Both the position numbers and the translations under genes were made by a program. A DNA stretch of 64,000 nucleotides from Iodobacter violaceini (GTDB lineage Bacteria; Pseudomonadota; Gammaproteobacteria; Burkholderiales; Chitinibacteraceae), in assembly GCF_011601265.1 (NCBI RefSeq), contig NZ_JAAOLX010000005.1, positions 310,001-374,000 on the forward strand. Reading direction: 5' to 3'. The notes under the pieces were generated by a model that was not told the DNA's origin, did not search any database, and saw only the letters and a program-made list of their open reading frames with translations. The stretch's first letter is position 1, and the number at the start of each line of letters is the position of its first letter. Shown piece after piece: positions 35,155 through 43,660 of this stretch.

Positions 35155-35874
35155 TTATGAAGTAATTGCTTCAAATGCTTCATTCATATTTGCATTTGCG
35201 CTAATAGCCATCCCACGAATTGTAATCATCTTTTTACAAAAATCTTTTTCATTTTCATCGGTACTGGCTCGTAACTTTGCGCGATAATCTGTCGTATCAT
35301 TTACAATCTCATTTAATGTTTTTCCAGTTGATCCAACGCGTTGGAATGCTGGGTTTTCATAAACAATACCACGAGAAGGCGTCTGAAATGATTTAGTAAC
35401 AAATTTATAACTTAATATTGTTTCAAACTCAGCATCCGTATCGCTATCTATTTCCACACGATTAAATAAGACGCGAATTTTTTTAGCAGGAACACCCAGT
35501 TTACTCAACAACCGGATTGTTTCGATAGTATCTTTTTGCTGTTTATCTTCTGAAACGGTTGGCAGAATAAAAAGATCAAACTCACTATGAGAATCAACGT
35601 TCTGAGCCATTAACTGCAAGAAAAGCTCTACATTAGAAGAGCCCACATCAACAACAGCAGAATCAAGCCCTAATAGCTCTTCATGCAAAACGTTAAATTG
35701 TCTGCCCCGTAACTGCTCAACTTCAATACTGTCAATTTGATCAGATGAATTAATGCTTTCAACTGAAAAATATTGAGCATTAGGCATACGAGGCATAAAC
35801 ATGTGCTGTGCAAGTGTTGATTTACCTACATTGCCACTGTAATTTAAAATGCATAACTTGATATCTTTTTTCAT
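35155..35874 (-). CDS. StbB-like ATPase (plasmid stability/transfer)
   Basis: 239 residues. P-loop NYSGNVGKSTLAQH near the start, then SAVVDVGSSNVELFLQ and FDLFILPT as the second Walker-type strand. This matches the StbB proteins of R388-like plasmids, relatives of ParA that influence plasmid positioning and conjugation. The P-loop is intact. It follows a TraK/StbA-like gene by 11 bases. Confidence 0.75.
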   Translation of the reverse strand: MKKDIKLCILNYSGNVGKSTLAQHMFMPRMPNAQYFSVESINSSDQIDSIEVEQLRGRQFNVLHEELLGLDSAVVDVGSSNVELFLQLMAQNVDSHSEFDLFILPTVSEDKQQKDTIETIRLLSKLGVPAKKIRVLFNRVEIDSDTDAEFETILSYKFVTKSFQTPSRGIVYENPAFQRVGSTGKTLNEIVNDTTDYRAKLRASTDENEKDFCKKMITIRGMAISANANMNEAFEAITS

Positions 35875-35885
35875 AAATAATTCCT

Positions 35886-36341
35886 TTATTTAGTTTTTTT
35901 ACTTTGACGAAATTGTTTAATCATTTCGTCGTGATTAATTGGTTCTGGTGCAAATTCATAAGGCATGACTACATTGCCATTGCCAGGAGCAACCACCTCC
36001 TCTTGCTTAATCTCAACACTGGGTTGAGCTGACGCATTAGATACAACTGTCTCAGCCACATGCGCCATGCTTGGGAGAACTGTCACCCCCCTACTCTCAT
36101 GCCATGCTCGAGCAGCCTCTGCAATGGCTACCGGCGCACGCTTTAAATGCCGACACCGAGAGAGATAAGTTGTAAATGTTCTTGCCGAAAAAAGAGGTAT
36201 TTCTTCACGGATAAACTCAAGTACTACTTTTGATGACTCCCCCGCCAGCAGTCGCTTTTCAATCACAGGGTACATACTCTTGAACTTAGAGTACTGATCC
36301 TCCATTCCCGATTTGCCAACCCCAAAATTTGTGGATTTCAC
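35886..36341 (-). CDS. TraK/StbA-like DNA-binding protein
   Basis: 151 residues. The N-terminal half (KFKSMYPVIEKRLLAGESSK, FIREEIPLFSARTFTTYLSR) matches the helix-turn-helix pattern of TraK/StbA-type proteins that bind repeats near oriT. The rest is a Pro/Glu/Val-rich linker with a basic tip. The repeat cluster just upstream is the obvious binding site. Confidence 0.6.
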   Translation of the reverse strand: MKSTNFGVGKSGMEDQYSKFKSMYPVIEKRLLAGESSKVVLEFIREEIPLFSARTFTTYLSRCRHLKRAPVAIAEAARAWHESRGVTVLPSMAHVAETVVSNASAQPSVEIKQEEVVAPGNGNVVMPYEFAPEPINHDEMIKQFRQSKKTK

Positions 36342-36356
36342 ACAATCACTCCATTT

Positions 36357-36455
36357 CTATTACTACGTATTTGATACGTAGAATCATACTACACGTATTT
36401 TTTTCTGGCGCAAGTTTCCAAAAAATACTACGTATTTACTACGTATATATATTTA
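36357..36455. repeat. Iterated TACGTA repeats (candidate stb/oriT-proximal binding site)
   Basis: Five spaced copies of a ctACGTATtt-like element, in both orientations: about 36361-36372, 36374-36381, 36390-36400, 36424-36434 and 36435-36446. AT-rich and directly upstream of the TraK/StbA-like gene. It resembles the iteron arrays bound by StbA proteins. Confidence 0.6.
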
Positions 36456-36877
36456 GAATAATCAATGAGGCCAATCAACAGATGCAGAAGTTATGCCTTT
36501 ATGATTTAGAAAGGGGGCATTACAACCCAAGCTCATTGCTGCTTTACTGAGGGCGCTGTGGCCACTGGCAAATCAGAGCATGACCAAACTGGTCCGCCCG
36601 GAACAAGAGATCACAGCATGGGCTCTTAGCATTAGCCAAAGCGGTCAAAGCAAAAAGATTTGAATAACCACACATTGCGAAATCTTTTTCGATTTATCCA
36701 CCCAAACTCATTGGCCACAGCCAGTAAACTTACCAATTTAGTCACCATCAAACATAGGTCAGTGCTTAGTAGAAACGGCTGAGTTAGACTATGCGAGAGG
36801 CCGCAGTTGGCCAAGAGCCGTCTCTACGACGTGATGATTGCTCTCGTATGGACGTCAGCGATATTCATAATTGCAGA
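36456..36877. other. Intergenic region without a firm gene
   Basis: Contains a plus-strand fragment reading LRALWPLANQSMTKLVRPEQ (about 36543-36605) that looks like a transposase or regulator remnant, and a weak 60-codon minus frame (36632-36814). Neither has a good start. Confidence 0.4.
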
Positions 36878-36967
36878 CACTAACGTCAAAATTAAGCAGC
36901 TGGCCTACGCTGCAATTGGATAAAGAGCCGCACGTTCCGGCCTGTCTGCTTGAATGACATGTTAGGC
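36878..36967 (-). repeat. attC recombination site of an integron cassette
   Basis: Minus strand: R'' GCCTAAC, then GTCATTCAAGCAG; mirrored by CTGCTTAATTTTGAC and R' GTTAG. The arms pair with unpaired extra bases, as in attC folded sites. It lies directly after the stop of the 40-aa cassette frame. Confidence 0.65.
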
Positions 36968-37056
36968 GTATTGCCACTGCACAATAAATCCCCCCCCCGT
37001 TTTTCGTAGTAAACCACAAAGCTAAATAAAGAAGCCACTAAAATGGAGCGAACGAA

Positions 37057-37179
37057 TTAAAGGCGTATTAATAGACAGAGTAAACAGAAAGCTACAGGAC
37101 AGAATAAAAATATCAATACACCGCAATACAAACTACCGCTACAGCGCGCTGACTGAAAAATAAAACAAAGGTTGCGCAT
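37057..37179 (-). CDS. Integron cassette small membrane peptide (40 aa)
   Basis: ATG follows the core site GTTAGGC by a single base pair of spacing, and the stop precedes the next attC by 90 bases. Product MRNLCFIFQSARCSGSLYCG continues into a hydrophobic Cys/Leu-rich helix. Typical small hydrophobic cassette product of unknown function. Confidence 0.55.
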   Translation of the reverse strand: MRNLCFIFQSARCSGSLYCGVLIFLFCPVAFCLLCLLIRL

Positions 37180-37235
37180 GCCTAACCTCTCATTGTGGGG
37201 AAGCATAGCTATCCCACACCAATTATTTGTTATGC
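37180..37235 (-). repeat. attC recombination site of an integron cassette
   Basis: GCATAAC ... GTTAGGC bounding ATTGgtGTGGG and CCCCACAAT arms. It begins 24 bases after the stop of the 190-aa gene and marks the start of the next cassette. Confidence 0.6.
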
Positions 37236-37258
37236 ATATGCACATTCCTTGTTTACTA

Positions 37259-37831
37259 CTAGCAAGAAATTAATTTGTTATTTACAGGAAAAGCTGAATC
37301 TAAATTAAGGTCTTTCCACCAAGCCATGGCCTGATCTGCTAAATCAAAAAAAAACACCTCATTCCTTGCATACGTAATTGTGGGGAAAAATAACATAACA
37401 TTACCTGTATCTGTTGTTTTTGAAAATCCTTTATTTATTAACAACTCATATTCAGATTGCAGAGTTTTTGAAACATCAAAAATTATTTTTATATTTAAAT
37501 TTTCAACAAAAAAGCTCGGATGTTTCCTATGTGCGTGTTTGCATTCGTTAGATATATCGATTAATGCAGCAACTTCTGGGTTTTGTAAGCGAATCCAGTT
37601 GGTGAAAAAAGTTTCATTTTTGTTTTTCCAAATATCTTTATATGCCAACTTCAAATGAAAAATCCAATCAGCGATCATGGACACACTAATCGAAAAATTT
37701 ATAATGTGATCATACATTTCAAATATATCTGAGCACTTTTTGGCTCGTTCTAACTCTCGACATGCTTTTTCAATTATAAATTGCTCATCAAATCGACCGT
37801 TAAGAAGTTTTTGGGCACTTATTGTATTCAT
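37259..37831 (-). CDS. Integron cassette-encoded hypothetical protein (190 aa)
   Basis: Starts 24 bases after a GTTATGC core site (37861-37855) and ends 24 bases before an attC, so it forms a complete cassette. All-helical and soluble; ISNECKHAHRKHPS in the middle is suggestive of a HEPN-like helix but not conclusive. Function unknown. Strongly AT-rich compared with the next block. Confidence 0.6.
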   Translation of the reverse strand: MNTISAQKLLNGRFDEQFIIEKACRELERAKKCSDIFEMYDHIINFSISVSMIADWIFHLKLAYKDIWKNKNETFFTNWIRLQNPEVAALIDISNECKHAHRKHPSFFVENLNIKIIFDVSKTLQSEYELLINKGFSKTTDTGNVMLFFPTITYARNEVFFFDLADQAMAWWKDLNLDSAFPVNNKLISC

Positions 37832-37861
37832 ATTTACGCAAGCCTATTTAATATGCATAAC

Positions 37862-38130
37862 GTGCAATATACACTCGGGAACGTGTGTATATTTCTATTC
37901 TTTGTGTGTAGAACACAGAATACTACACTTACGATCCTTTACATCTAAGCCTTATAGAGGTGGATATACATGAAAGTGCACAGCAAGATGTGACTGCGGT
38001 GCCACACTTGCTTAATGTTATGTGCGAAGGGTAATTCCCCTGGAAATTAATCGCTATTAGACGTAGAATCTTCACAAACTACAGCTAGCTTGAGTGGCTA
38101 CTAAGGCCGATGAGTCGATGGTGGGGTCAG
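37862..38130. other. Noncoding stretch upstream of the cassettes
   Basis: Contains AATATACAC/GTGTGTATATT (about 37866-37893), a hairpin next to the core site that may belong to a third attC, and a possible R'' near 38030. No gene seen. Confidence 0.35.
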
Positions 38131-38168
38131 AAAAAAGAATGGCCGCAGTCCATCCGGTTGCGGCCATC
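38131..38168 (-). terminator. Terminator of the E2-E1-JAB operon
   Basis: ATGGCCGCA/TGCGGCCAT stem with TTCTTTTTT on the minus strand. Confidence 0.75.
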
Positions 38169-38216
38169 ATTATTTTTGCATTCCGCTGGGACTGTTCGGC
38201 CATTCCAGCCATTCGA

Positions 38217-39175
38217 TTACCGAACCATCGTAGTCAGGAACGAGACAATTACCTGTCGTTCGTAGGTTGAATGGCACGGCACCTGCTCAACTATCTTGCT
38301 CTTCGGGGTACTCTGCTTGAGGAATTGATACCCAGCCATCGCGGATAATGCCCGCGCCCCGATGCGGAGGTTCTTGCTTTCGGTTGCCGCCCAGTGGCCA
38401 CCACGGTGTGGTACAGCGCGAATCACCGACTTCCGAGGATGATCCTCATCTTCCTTGGCGGGGCTGCCTATGGCATTCCAAGTATGTTTGTCTGGCATGT
38501 TGTCCAATCGTAGACCGACCAGTTGATCCAGGATTTCAGTCGAAACATTGTGCCGCCCACCATGATGAGGCACCTAGAAACACCGAATACCTAGCAACGC
38601 AAGCCCGGCAAAAGGCGCGTAAATAACCTCTTGCAGCGCTTCACGCCCGGCATCGCCAGTAAGCATGACACGATAAGCGTTCAGGACCGCCGACTGGGCT
38701 ACACTCATTTCATTTTCACGACTGGTAGGCTCAGGCGGAAAATATTCCTCGCCCCACAGGGATTTGATGTAATCGGTCGCGGGCTTCATCGCCCGGAATA
38801 TGCTACTCAGCGCGCTATCCAAAGCACTTTCTTCAACAGCTTACTGATTTATAAGTTTCGAATCGATCAATCAACTGATCTGCATAGATCCACTGCCTAT
38901 TAATCCAAAGATTTTTGACCGTGCACTGCTCCAGAACTTTTCGCAAGCCATTTGCATGATCGCGATCAGGGTGCGTGAGGACCACATCGTCGATAACAGT
39001 TGTTCCGTAATAGGTCTTCAGATGCTCGACAATCTGATCTCCTGTATCTAGATATCCACCGTCAATGACGTGCACGCCTTCAGTACCATTCACTGAATAG
39101 CGCAGCGTGATCGCATCACCGCTTTTCGCTGTTTTGACGCCAAGAAAATCGATCTCGAAGTAGTCAGCGATACAT
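38217..39175 (-). pseudogene. ComEC/Rec2-type metallo-beta-lactamase-fold protein, broken
   Basis: Third gene of the minus operon. Recognisable in order: FEIDFLGVKTAKSGDAITLR, HVIDGGYLDTG, VVLTHPDRDHANGL (metal site H-x-D-x-D-H), then MLTGDAG, then VPHHGGRHN. These lie in different frames: a one-base shift near 38843 and an in-frame TAG at 38576-38574 immediately before VPHHGG. The ATG at 39175, with GAGAGGG upstream, is one base out of phase with the domain. Either the gene is inactivated or the assembly has errors. Intact relatives would hydrolyse phosphodiester or related bonds. Confidence 0.75.
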
Positions 39176-39216
39176 CCCTCTCGTTTTATGCCAATAAAGT
39201 GCTGGTGGCTTTGCCC

Positions 39217-41472
39217 CTACCAGCGATCCACCGCACACGTGAGCCCTGTCGGAGTCCATACCAACGACACAGCGGGAAGGCCACCTGCATCCTCGGCAAT
39301 GTTGCGCAATGTATTTCGGTCTATGCCCGAGTGTGGGCCGCCTTTCGGGTGGCTGTGCCAAGTTCCGATGAAGGCGAGATACCCCAAAGAGGCTCCGTTT
39401 GCCGTGCGCAAATTCTGAACAAGTCCATCCGTTCCGAGGACGAAGCGGGCGGCCTCTCGAATGCTGTCAGGCGGCGCGTCCACGATGCCCGCAATAGTGA
39501 TGGTTCGATTTTCAAACGAGATGCGGCCGACCAAGGCTCCGCCTGTTTCCAGAGCACCCCAGCGCAACGCATCGGCATGGATTGTTTGCACGACCGGGTG
39601 CAGAATCCGAATGTTCCAGCCACCATCATCTGCCACTTCGAGCACAGTGGTTGGGCCAAGGCCGGCGCGGGTCCATGCCATGCCGAGGCCTTCGGCATCC
39701 GAGATCCCGGCGCAAAGCATTGCCTCCTTCGGAAGTCCGCCAACGAGCCAGCGCTCCAGTTGCAGGCCAGCCAAAGCCGCAGAACGCGAAACAACGGCAT
39801 CGGACATTGGCATCGTTAGTGAACGGCAGTTGTCGCCCACAAAAATACGAGTCGGCTCCGATGTGTCACCAGCAATTGACGCCCGCAGTTCCGGCACAGA
39901 CCGACAGCATTCGAACAAAAATGCCGTAAGGTCGTCCACCCGACCGACGCGACCAGGCCCTTCGAGCAAAACCGCGACACAGCGCCCCTGTCCATACATC
40001 ACGATCCGTACCAGCCGTGAAATGGATTGGTTCAAGGCCGTTGATTGTGTTTCTGCGGCCAATACCTGAAGTGAGGCCGTCGCATCTACGATGAGGGGCG
40101 CATCCTGCGGAACGGTTGCAGCAAACTGCGCTGGATCGACCAAGAGAGTCACAGCGTTGGTGTCAACCGCTCGCGATTGAAAATGCGACAGCGACTCAAA
40201 GGCCGTCTTCATCATCGCAGCCTTCCGAGGTGGGACCAGCGCCGATGCCCGATCAATGAGCGCATGCCGGGCCGCGTTGTGAGGCGACATGGACTCGTTA
40301 TCGACGAAAATCATTGAGCCGAAGCCCGCTCGCCCCAGTTGCATCGCGATTTTCGATCCCAAACTTCCGCAGCCGAGTATAACCAGAGACTGCGATGTGG
40401 CTGCTGAGGGAATTCCGGATGTTCTTGCCAGCAGTTCGGGAGACAACGCATGTGAGTGAAAAGCTGGGTGAACCGTGGCGTTTCGCTCTAGGAGCGATTG
40501 CGCGTTAAGTTCATAGCGCACCACATAGGGTAATACCTCGATACTTCTCCCTGGTGAGCCCACAAGCGAAACTGGTCTTTGAACAGTCAGAATCACAATC
40601 GCATACAAGCCATGCGTCCAGTCATGTGAGTCTTGCTGCCTATCCAGAATCGAACGTCCGTAGTAGCCGTCCAACCCTTTAGCCAAAGCATCACGATCGA
40701 TACCAAGCTCCGCGGCTCGATCAAGCAGCGTCGCGAGATCGACAACCGTCTCGGGTTGATAGTGTCCGACCACATGCGGGTGGCCTTCAGTCATGGGAGC
40801 CCGTGCAATGAAGGCAGCGGTATAGCCATTTCCCCATTTACCCAACTTGTCGTCGTGAATATCCTGGTAGAACACGGGATCGACTTGTGCGGTCAGTTCG
40901 GGATTGATGATGGCATACAGCCCACCGTTGATCGTCACATAGTCTGCGGAAACTACCAAGATGGTGCCATCAGCGGGTGCTGCGGCTATGACCTTTTCGG
41001 CACTAAACACAACATTCGAAGGACAACTGTCTCGACGCGTCGGCTCCCAGCCCTGTTCCAGATCCAGCAACGTCCCGGCTGCAGCCTTGTGCAGCCAAAC
41101 AATCAGTTGATCGACAATAGCGTCCAGACCAAACCGATGCAACAGCTCGTCCAACGACCCCTCAAACAGGCAAGGCGAGACGAATTCACCTTCGCGATGG
41201 GGATTGATGTGTGGCAAGTTGAGCGGGAAGTCCGCACGCAAGAGTGGATTGGGCGCTGACAGGGGCCAGTCCCTGCCAAATACCAGAACGCATGTCTCGA
41301 CAGAGCGCACACCAGTCTCGGATACGCCATTACGCCGAGATCTGCTCGGTAGTTCAACGTCAACATCGACTTCAATCAGCGTCGATTCACCACTTATCCT
41401 GGGCTCGCCAACGCGGGCAATTCCTCGATGCCGCTGAAGTTGATACAGTGCGTCTGCAGTGAAGTCCGTCAT
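39217..41472 (-). CDS. E2-E1-JAB triple-fusion ubiquitin-like conjugation/deconjugation protein
   Basis: 751 residues. Residues about 1-150 form an E2-like domain; Cys101 in EFVSPCLFEG is the likely conjugating Cys. A linker domain follows to about 355. The E1/ThiF domain starts with VILGCGSLGSKIA (363-375), with Asp391 after the next strand and NAARHALID. The C-terminal JAB/JAMM domain (about 625-751) has Glu642 in LETGGALVG and HSHPKGGPHSGID (706-718), the metalloprotease site with six rather than seven residues before the Ser. E1 adenylates and E2 transfers a modifier; JAB cleaves it. No ubiquitin-like gene is seen. Overlaps the upstream gene by four bases. Confidence 0.85.
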   Translation of the reverse strand: MTDFTADALYQLQRHRGIARVGEPRISGESTLIEVDVDVELPSRSRRNGVSETGVRSVETCVLVFGRDWPLSAPNPLLRADFPLNLPHINPHREGEFVSPCLFEGSLDELLHRFGLDAIVDQLIVWLHKAAAGTLLDLEQGWEPTRRDSCPSNVVFSAEKVIAAAPADGTILVVSADYVTINGGLYAIINPELTAQVDPVFYQDIHDDKLGKWGNGYTAAFIARAPMTEGHPHVVGHYQPETVVDLATLLDRAAELGIDRDALAKGLDGYYGRSILDRQQDSHDWTHGLYAIVILTVQRPVSLVGSPGRSIEVLPYVVRYELNAQSLLERNATVHPAFHSHALSPELLARTSGIPSAATSQSLVILGCGSLGSKIAMQLGRAGFGSMIFVDNESMSPHNAARHALIDRASALVPPRKAAMMKTAFESLSHFQSRAVDTNAVTLLVDPAQFAATVPQDAPLIVDATASLQVLAAETQSTALNQSISRLVRIVMYGQGRCVAVLLEGPGRVGRVDDLTAFLFECCRSVPELRASIAGDTSEPTRIFVGDNCRSLTMPMSDAVVSRSAALAGLQLERWLVGGLPKEAMLCAGISDAEGLGMAWTRAGLGPTTVLEVADDGGWNIRILHPVVQTIHADALRWGALETGGALVGRISFENRTITIAGIVDAPPDSIREAARFVLGTDGLVQNLRTANGASLGYLAFIGTWHSHPKGGPHSGIDRNTLRNIAEDAGGLPAVSLVWTPTGLTCAVDRW

Positions 41473-42662
41473 GATGCCCCATGCGGCATAGGAGTGCGCG
41501 CAGAAGTCACCACGGCAGCAGCTTTTGAGCCGGACTCCTTCTTTGAGGGAGGCTGCACGCCCTGAGCGGTGATGGTGAAAACGAGGGGTTCCACGGATTT
41601 TTCGCTTGGATACTCGCCCGTGCAGTAGAACTCGCCTTTTACTTCATCCACGATCTCTATGTATTCACGCTTTGCACGGATGCAGGGTGGATCGTTGTTG
41701 TCGTCTGCAATTGGCTTGCAACTAGCGACGATGATGGCGCCATCACGGGTTTTCGAAAGCGCCTTGCGGGCATCGGCATCGAGTTTGGCCTTTCCGCCAT
41801 AGTCGGACCAGCTGTCTTCGGATAGCGAATGCCAGGAACAGTGATGCGGAGCCTGCATGATGTCGTATTCAAGCACATCAGCTTCGGCATTATGGCGTTG
41901 CCACAGGCGATTCCATATCAATACTTCAGCATCTCCCCCGGTAAGAAATTTCGCACCATCCAACGTTCGCACGTCTGCGGCCAGTGTAATGTTCATGATC
42001 ACACTGGACTCATTTTTGGTTAGGCGCTCTTCCAATTCTTCGTCATCCTGAGCATTCAAAGGCGCCAACAGAAAAGCGGAGAAGAATGCGGAACTCTTAC
42101 CATTAATCGTCGAGAAGCGCGAGTCGACCTTCCGCACAATCGAGGTGAGATCATCGGTTTTACCGTCGATGTCCTCTCCCATAATCTGAATACGGTCACC
42201 ATTTTCTACCGCGAAATTTTTATCACGGTTCAGTTGCACACGCCTACGAGCCTCGGCATTGAACTCTTTGGCGTCGTCGCACAGTGTGTGCGTCTTGCTG
42301 GCGCGTCGAAACACAATTGGGGATGACCACATCTCACGGATAACGATTTTCTTGTCCTTGTCGTCCTTCTTGTCATCCGGATACTTGTCCAGCGGCCCCA
42401 GATAGAAATGCCGCGTCAGGCCACGACAATGATCCTGGTCCGGGTGGCTCAACAGGAAAGCATCGACATACGGTCTGCCGTCCTCATCTTTTTTTAGTCG
42501 TTCACGCAGATCCTTGGCGACGTCACGCATGTCCTTCCCAGGGTTGTCGGCGTCTTGCCGGATGTTTACGTCGATTAGCAAGGTGGTTGCGTCGAGGTCG
42601 CCGAACTTGATGAGGGTCATGTCCCCGTTCTCGACGGGAAAAAACGTGATAGTTGTAGGCAT
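41469..42662 (-). CDS. Metallo-beta-lactamase-fold hydrolase linked to E2-E1-JAB
   Basis: 397 residues. Metal site LLSHPDQDHCRG (H73-x-D-x-D-H78), later FLTGGDAEVL and APHHCSWHS supply the remaining ligands. A long insertion (about 85-210) and a Lys/Ser-rich tail distinguish it from lactamases; ComEC/Rec2-type proteins are closest in motif. First gene of the operon. Comparative work has linked MBL-fold proteins with multidomain bacterial E1/E2/JAB operons; its substrate is unknown. Confidence 0.8.
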   Translation of the reverse strand: MPTTITFFPVENGDMTLIKFGDLDATTLLIDVNIRQDADNPGKDMRDVAKDLRERLKKDEDGRPYVDAFLLSHPDQDHCRGLTRHFYLGPLDKYPDDKKDDKDKKIVIREMWSSPIVFRRASKTHTLCDDAKEFNAEARRRVQLNRDKNFAVENGDRIQIMGEDIDGKTDDLTSIVRKVDSRFSTINGKSSAFFSAFLLAPLNAQDDEELEERLTKNESSVIMNITLAADVRTLDGAKFLTGGDAEVLIWNRLWQRHNAEADVLEYDIMQAPHHCSWHSLSEDSWSDYGGKAKLDADARKALSKTRDGAIIVASCKPIADDNNDPPCIRAKREYIEIVDEVKGEFYCTGEYPSEKSVEPLVFTITAQGVQPPSKKESGSKAAAVVTSARTPMPHGAS

Positions 42663-42748
42663 TAGGGGCTCCGGGTAGACGACCGAAGGGCGATCGCGTA
42701 TAGTTAATGTACGACTATTTTTTATATCCGTCTACTTTTTAGGCGCAA
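42663..42748. promoter_or_regulatory. Divergent promoter region with inverted repeat
   Basis: GTAGACG (42675-42681) and CGTCTAC (42729-42735) face each other across 47 bases containing an AT-rich core (TAGTTAATGTACGACTA). It lies between the MBL operon and the WYL regulator and is the likely operator. Confidence 0.5.
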
Positions 42749-43654
42749 ATGATGCAAGAGCCCGCTATTACTGCCGCTGATCCTGCTGAGCCCAAAGGGC
42801 TAAGCTGGGGATTGGAGGCCAGACTTCAATTCATCGATTTCCGTTTGCGCTGGGAGAGGCGTATCAATCGAATGGATCTCACTGAGCACTTCGGCATATC
42901 TATTCCCCAAGCGTCACTGGACATTGCCAAGTACACGGAGTTGGCACCGAACAACCTGACTTACGACCGCAGCTCCAAGACTTACGCGGCAGGGCCGAAT
43001 TTTCACCCGCTTTTCCAACGAAGCTCGGCGCAACACTATCTAGCGGAGCTGCTGGCTACCAATATGGGAGTCATCGAGCCTGCTGCCAGCTTTATCGGCA
43101 CAGCAACTGAGGCAGATTGGGCACCATCCCCCTGGCGCACAATTAATGAACAGACCGTCGAAGCAGTGGTCCGGGCAATTCGGCAGCATGAAGCCATTTG
43201 GGTGAGCTACCAGTCCATGACGTCCATGGACGAATCGGTACGTCTGCTGTCTCCCCACGCCCTTGGCAATGACGGTTTCCGCTGGCACATGCGCGCGTTT
43301 TGCCACAAACGCCAGCGTTTCAGTGATTTTGTCCTCGCCCGAATCCTGCACATCGACGGCTTCGAAGCGAGCCAAGTGGACGCCAGCCAAGATTCGCACT
43401 GGCAAACTGTTTTGACGCTGGTGCTTGCGCCGCACCCCGATTTGCCCGCTGCCAAGAAACGAGTCCTAGAGTTAGACTATGGAATGGAAGACGGGCAGGT
43501 CAAACTTCCATGCCGCCAAGCGTTCTTGTACTACACGCTGAGACGTTTGGGCTTGCATACCAAAGAAGCACCCGACCCTCTCGCGCAGCAGATCACTTTG
43601 AAGAACCGCGATGAAATTCAACCCTATATTGATGCCTTGTCGGCCCAAAGCTAA
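42749..43654 (+). CDS. WYL-domain transcriptional regulator (CapW/BrxR-like)
   Basis: 301 residues: N-terminal winged helix (about 20-90; RRINRMDLTEHFGISIPQAS), WYL domain (about 140-215; AIWVSYQSM, RLLSPHALGNDGFRWHMRAF), and a C-terminal WCX-like extension. Such regulators (CapW, BrxR) repress or time bacterial defence operons such as CBASS and BREX. Divergent from the E2-E1-JAB operon, it probably binds the intervening inverted repeat. Confidence 0.85.
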   Translation: MMQEPAITAADPAEPKGLSWGLEARLQFIDFRLRWERRINRMDLTEHFGISIPQASLDIAKYTELAPNNLTYDRSSKTYAAGPNFHPLFQRSSAQHYLAELLATNMGVIEPAASFIGTATEADWAPSPWRTINEQTVEAVVRAIRQHEAIWVSYQSMTSMDESVRLLSPHALGNDGFRWHMRAFCHKRQRFSDFVLARILHIDGFEASQVDASQDSHWQTVLTLVLAPHPDLPAAKKRVLELDYGMEDGQVKLPCRQAFLYYTLRRLGLHTKEAPDPLAQQITLKNRDEIQPYIDALSAQS

Positions 43655-43660
43655 ACGCCC

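Noticed and set aside
36632-36814. Third integron cassette gene (60 codons)
   Set aside because: No downstream attC-like structure was found and the product looks random.
39199-40069. Overlapping plus-strand frames inside the E2-E1-JAB gene
   Set aside because: Antisense frames in GC-rich coding DNA; the minus-strand protein has clear active-site motifs.
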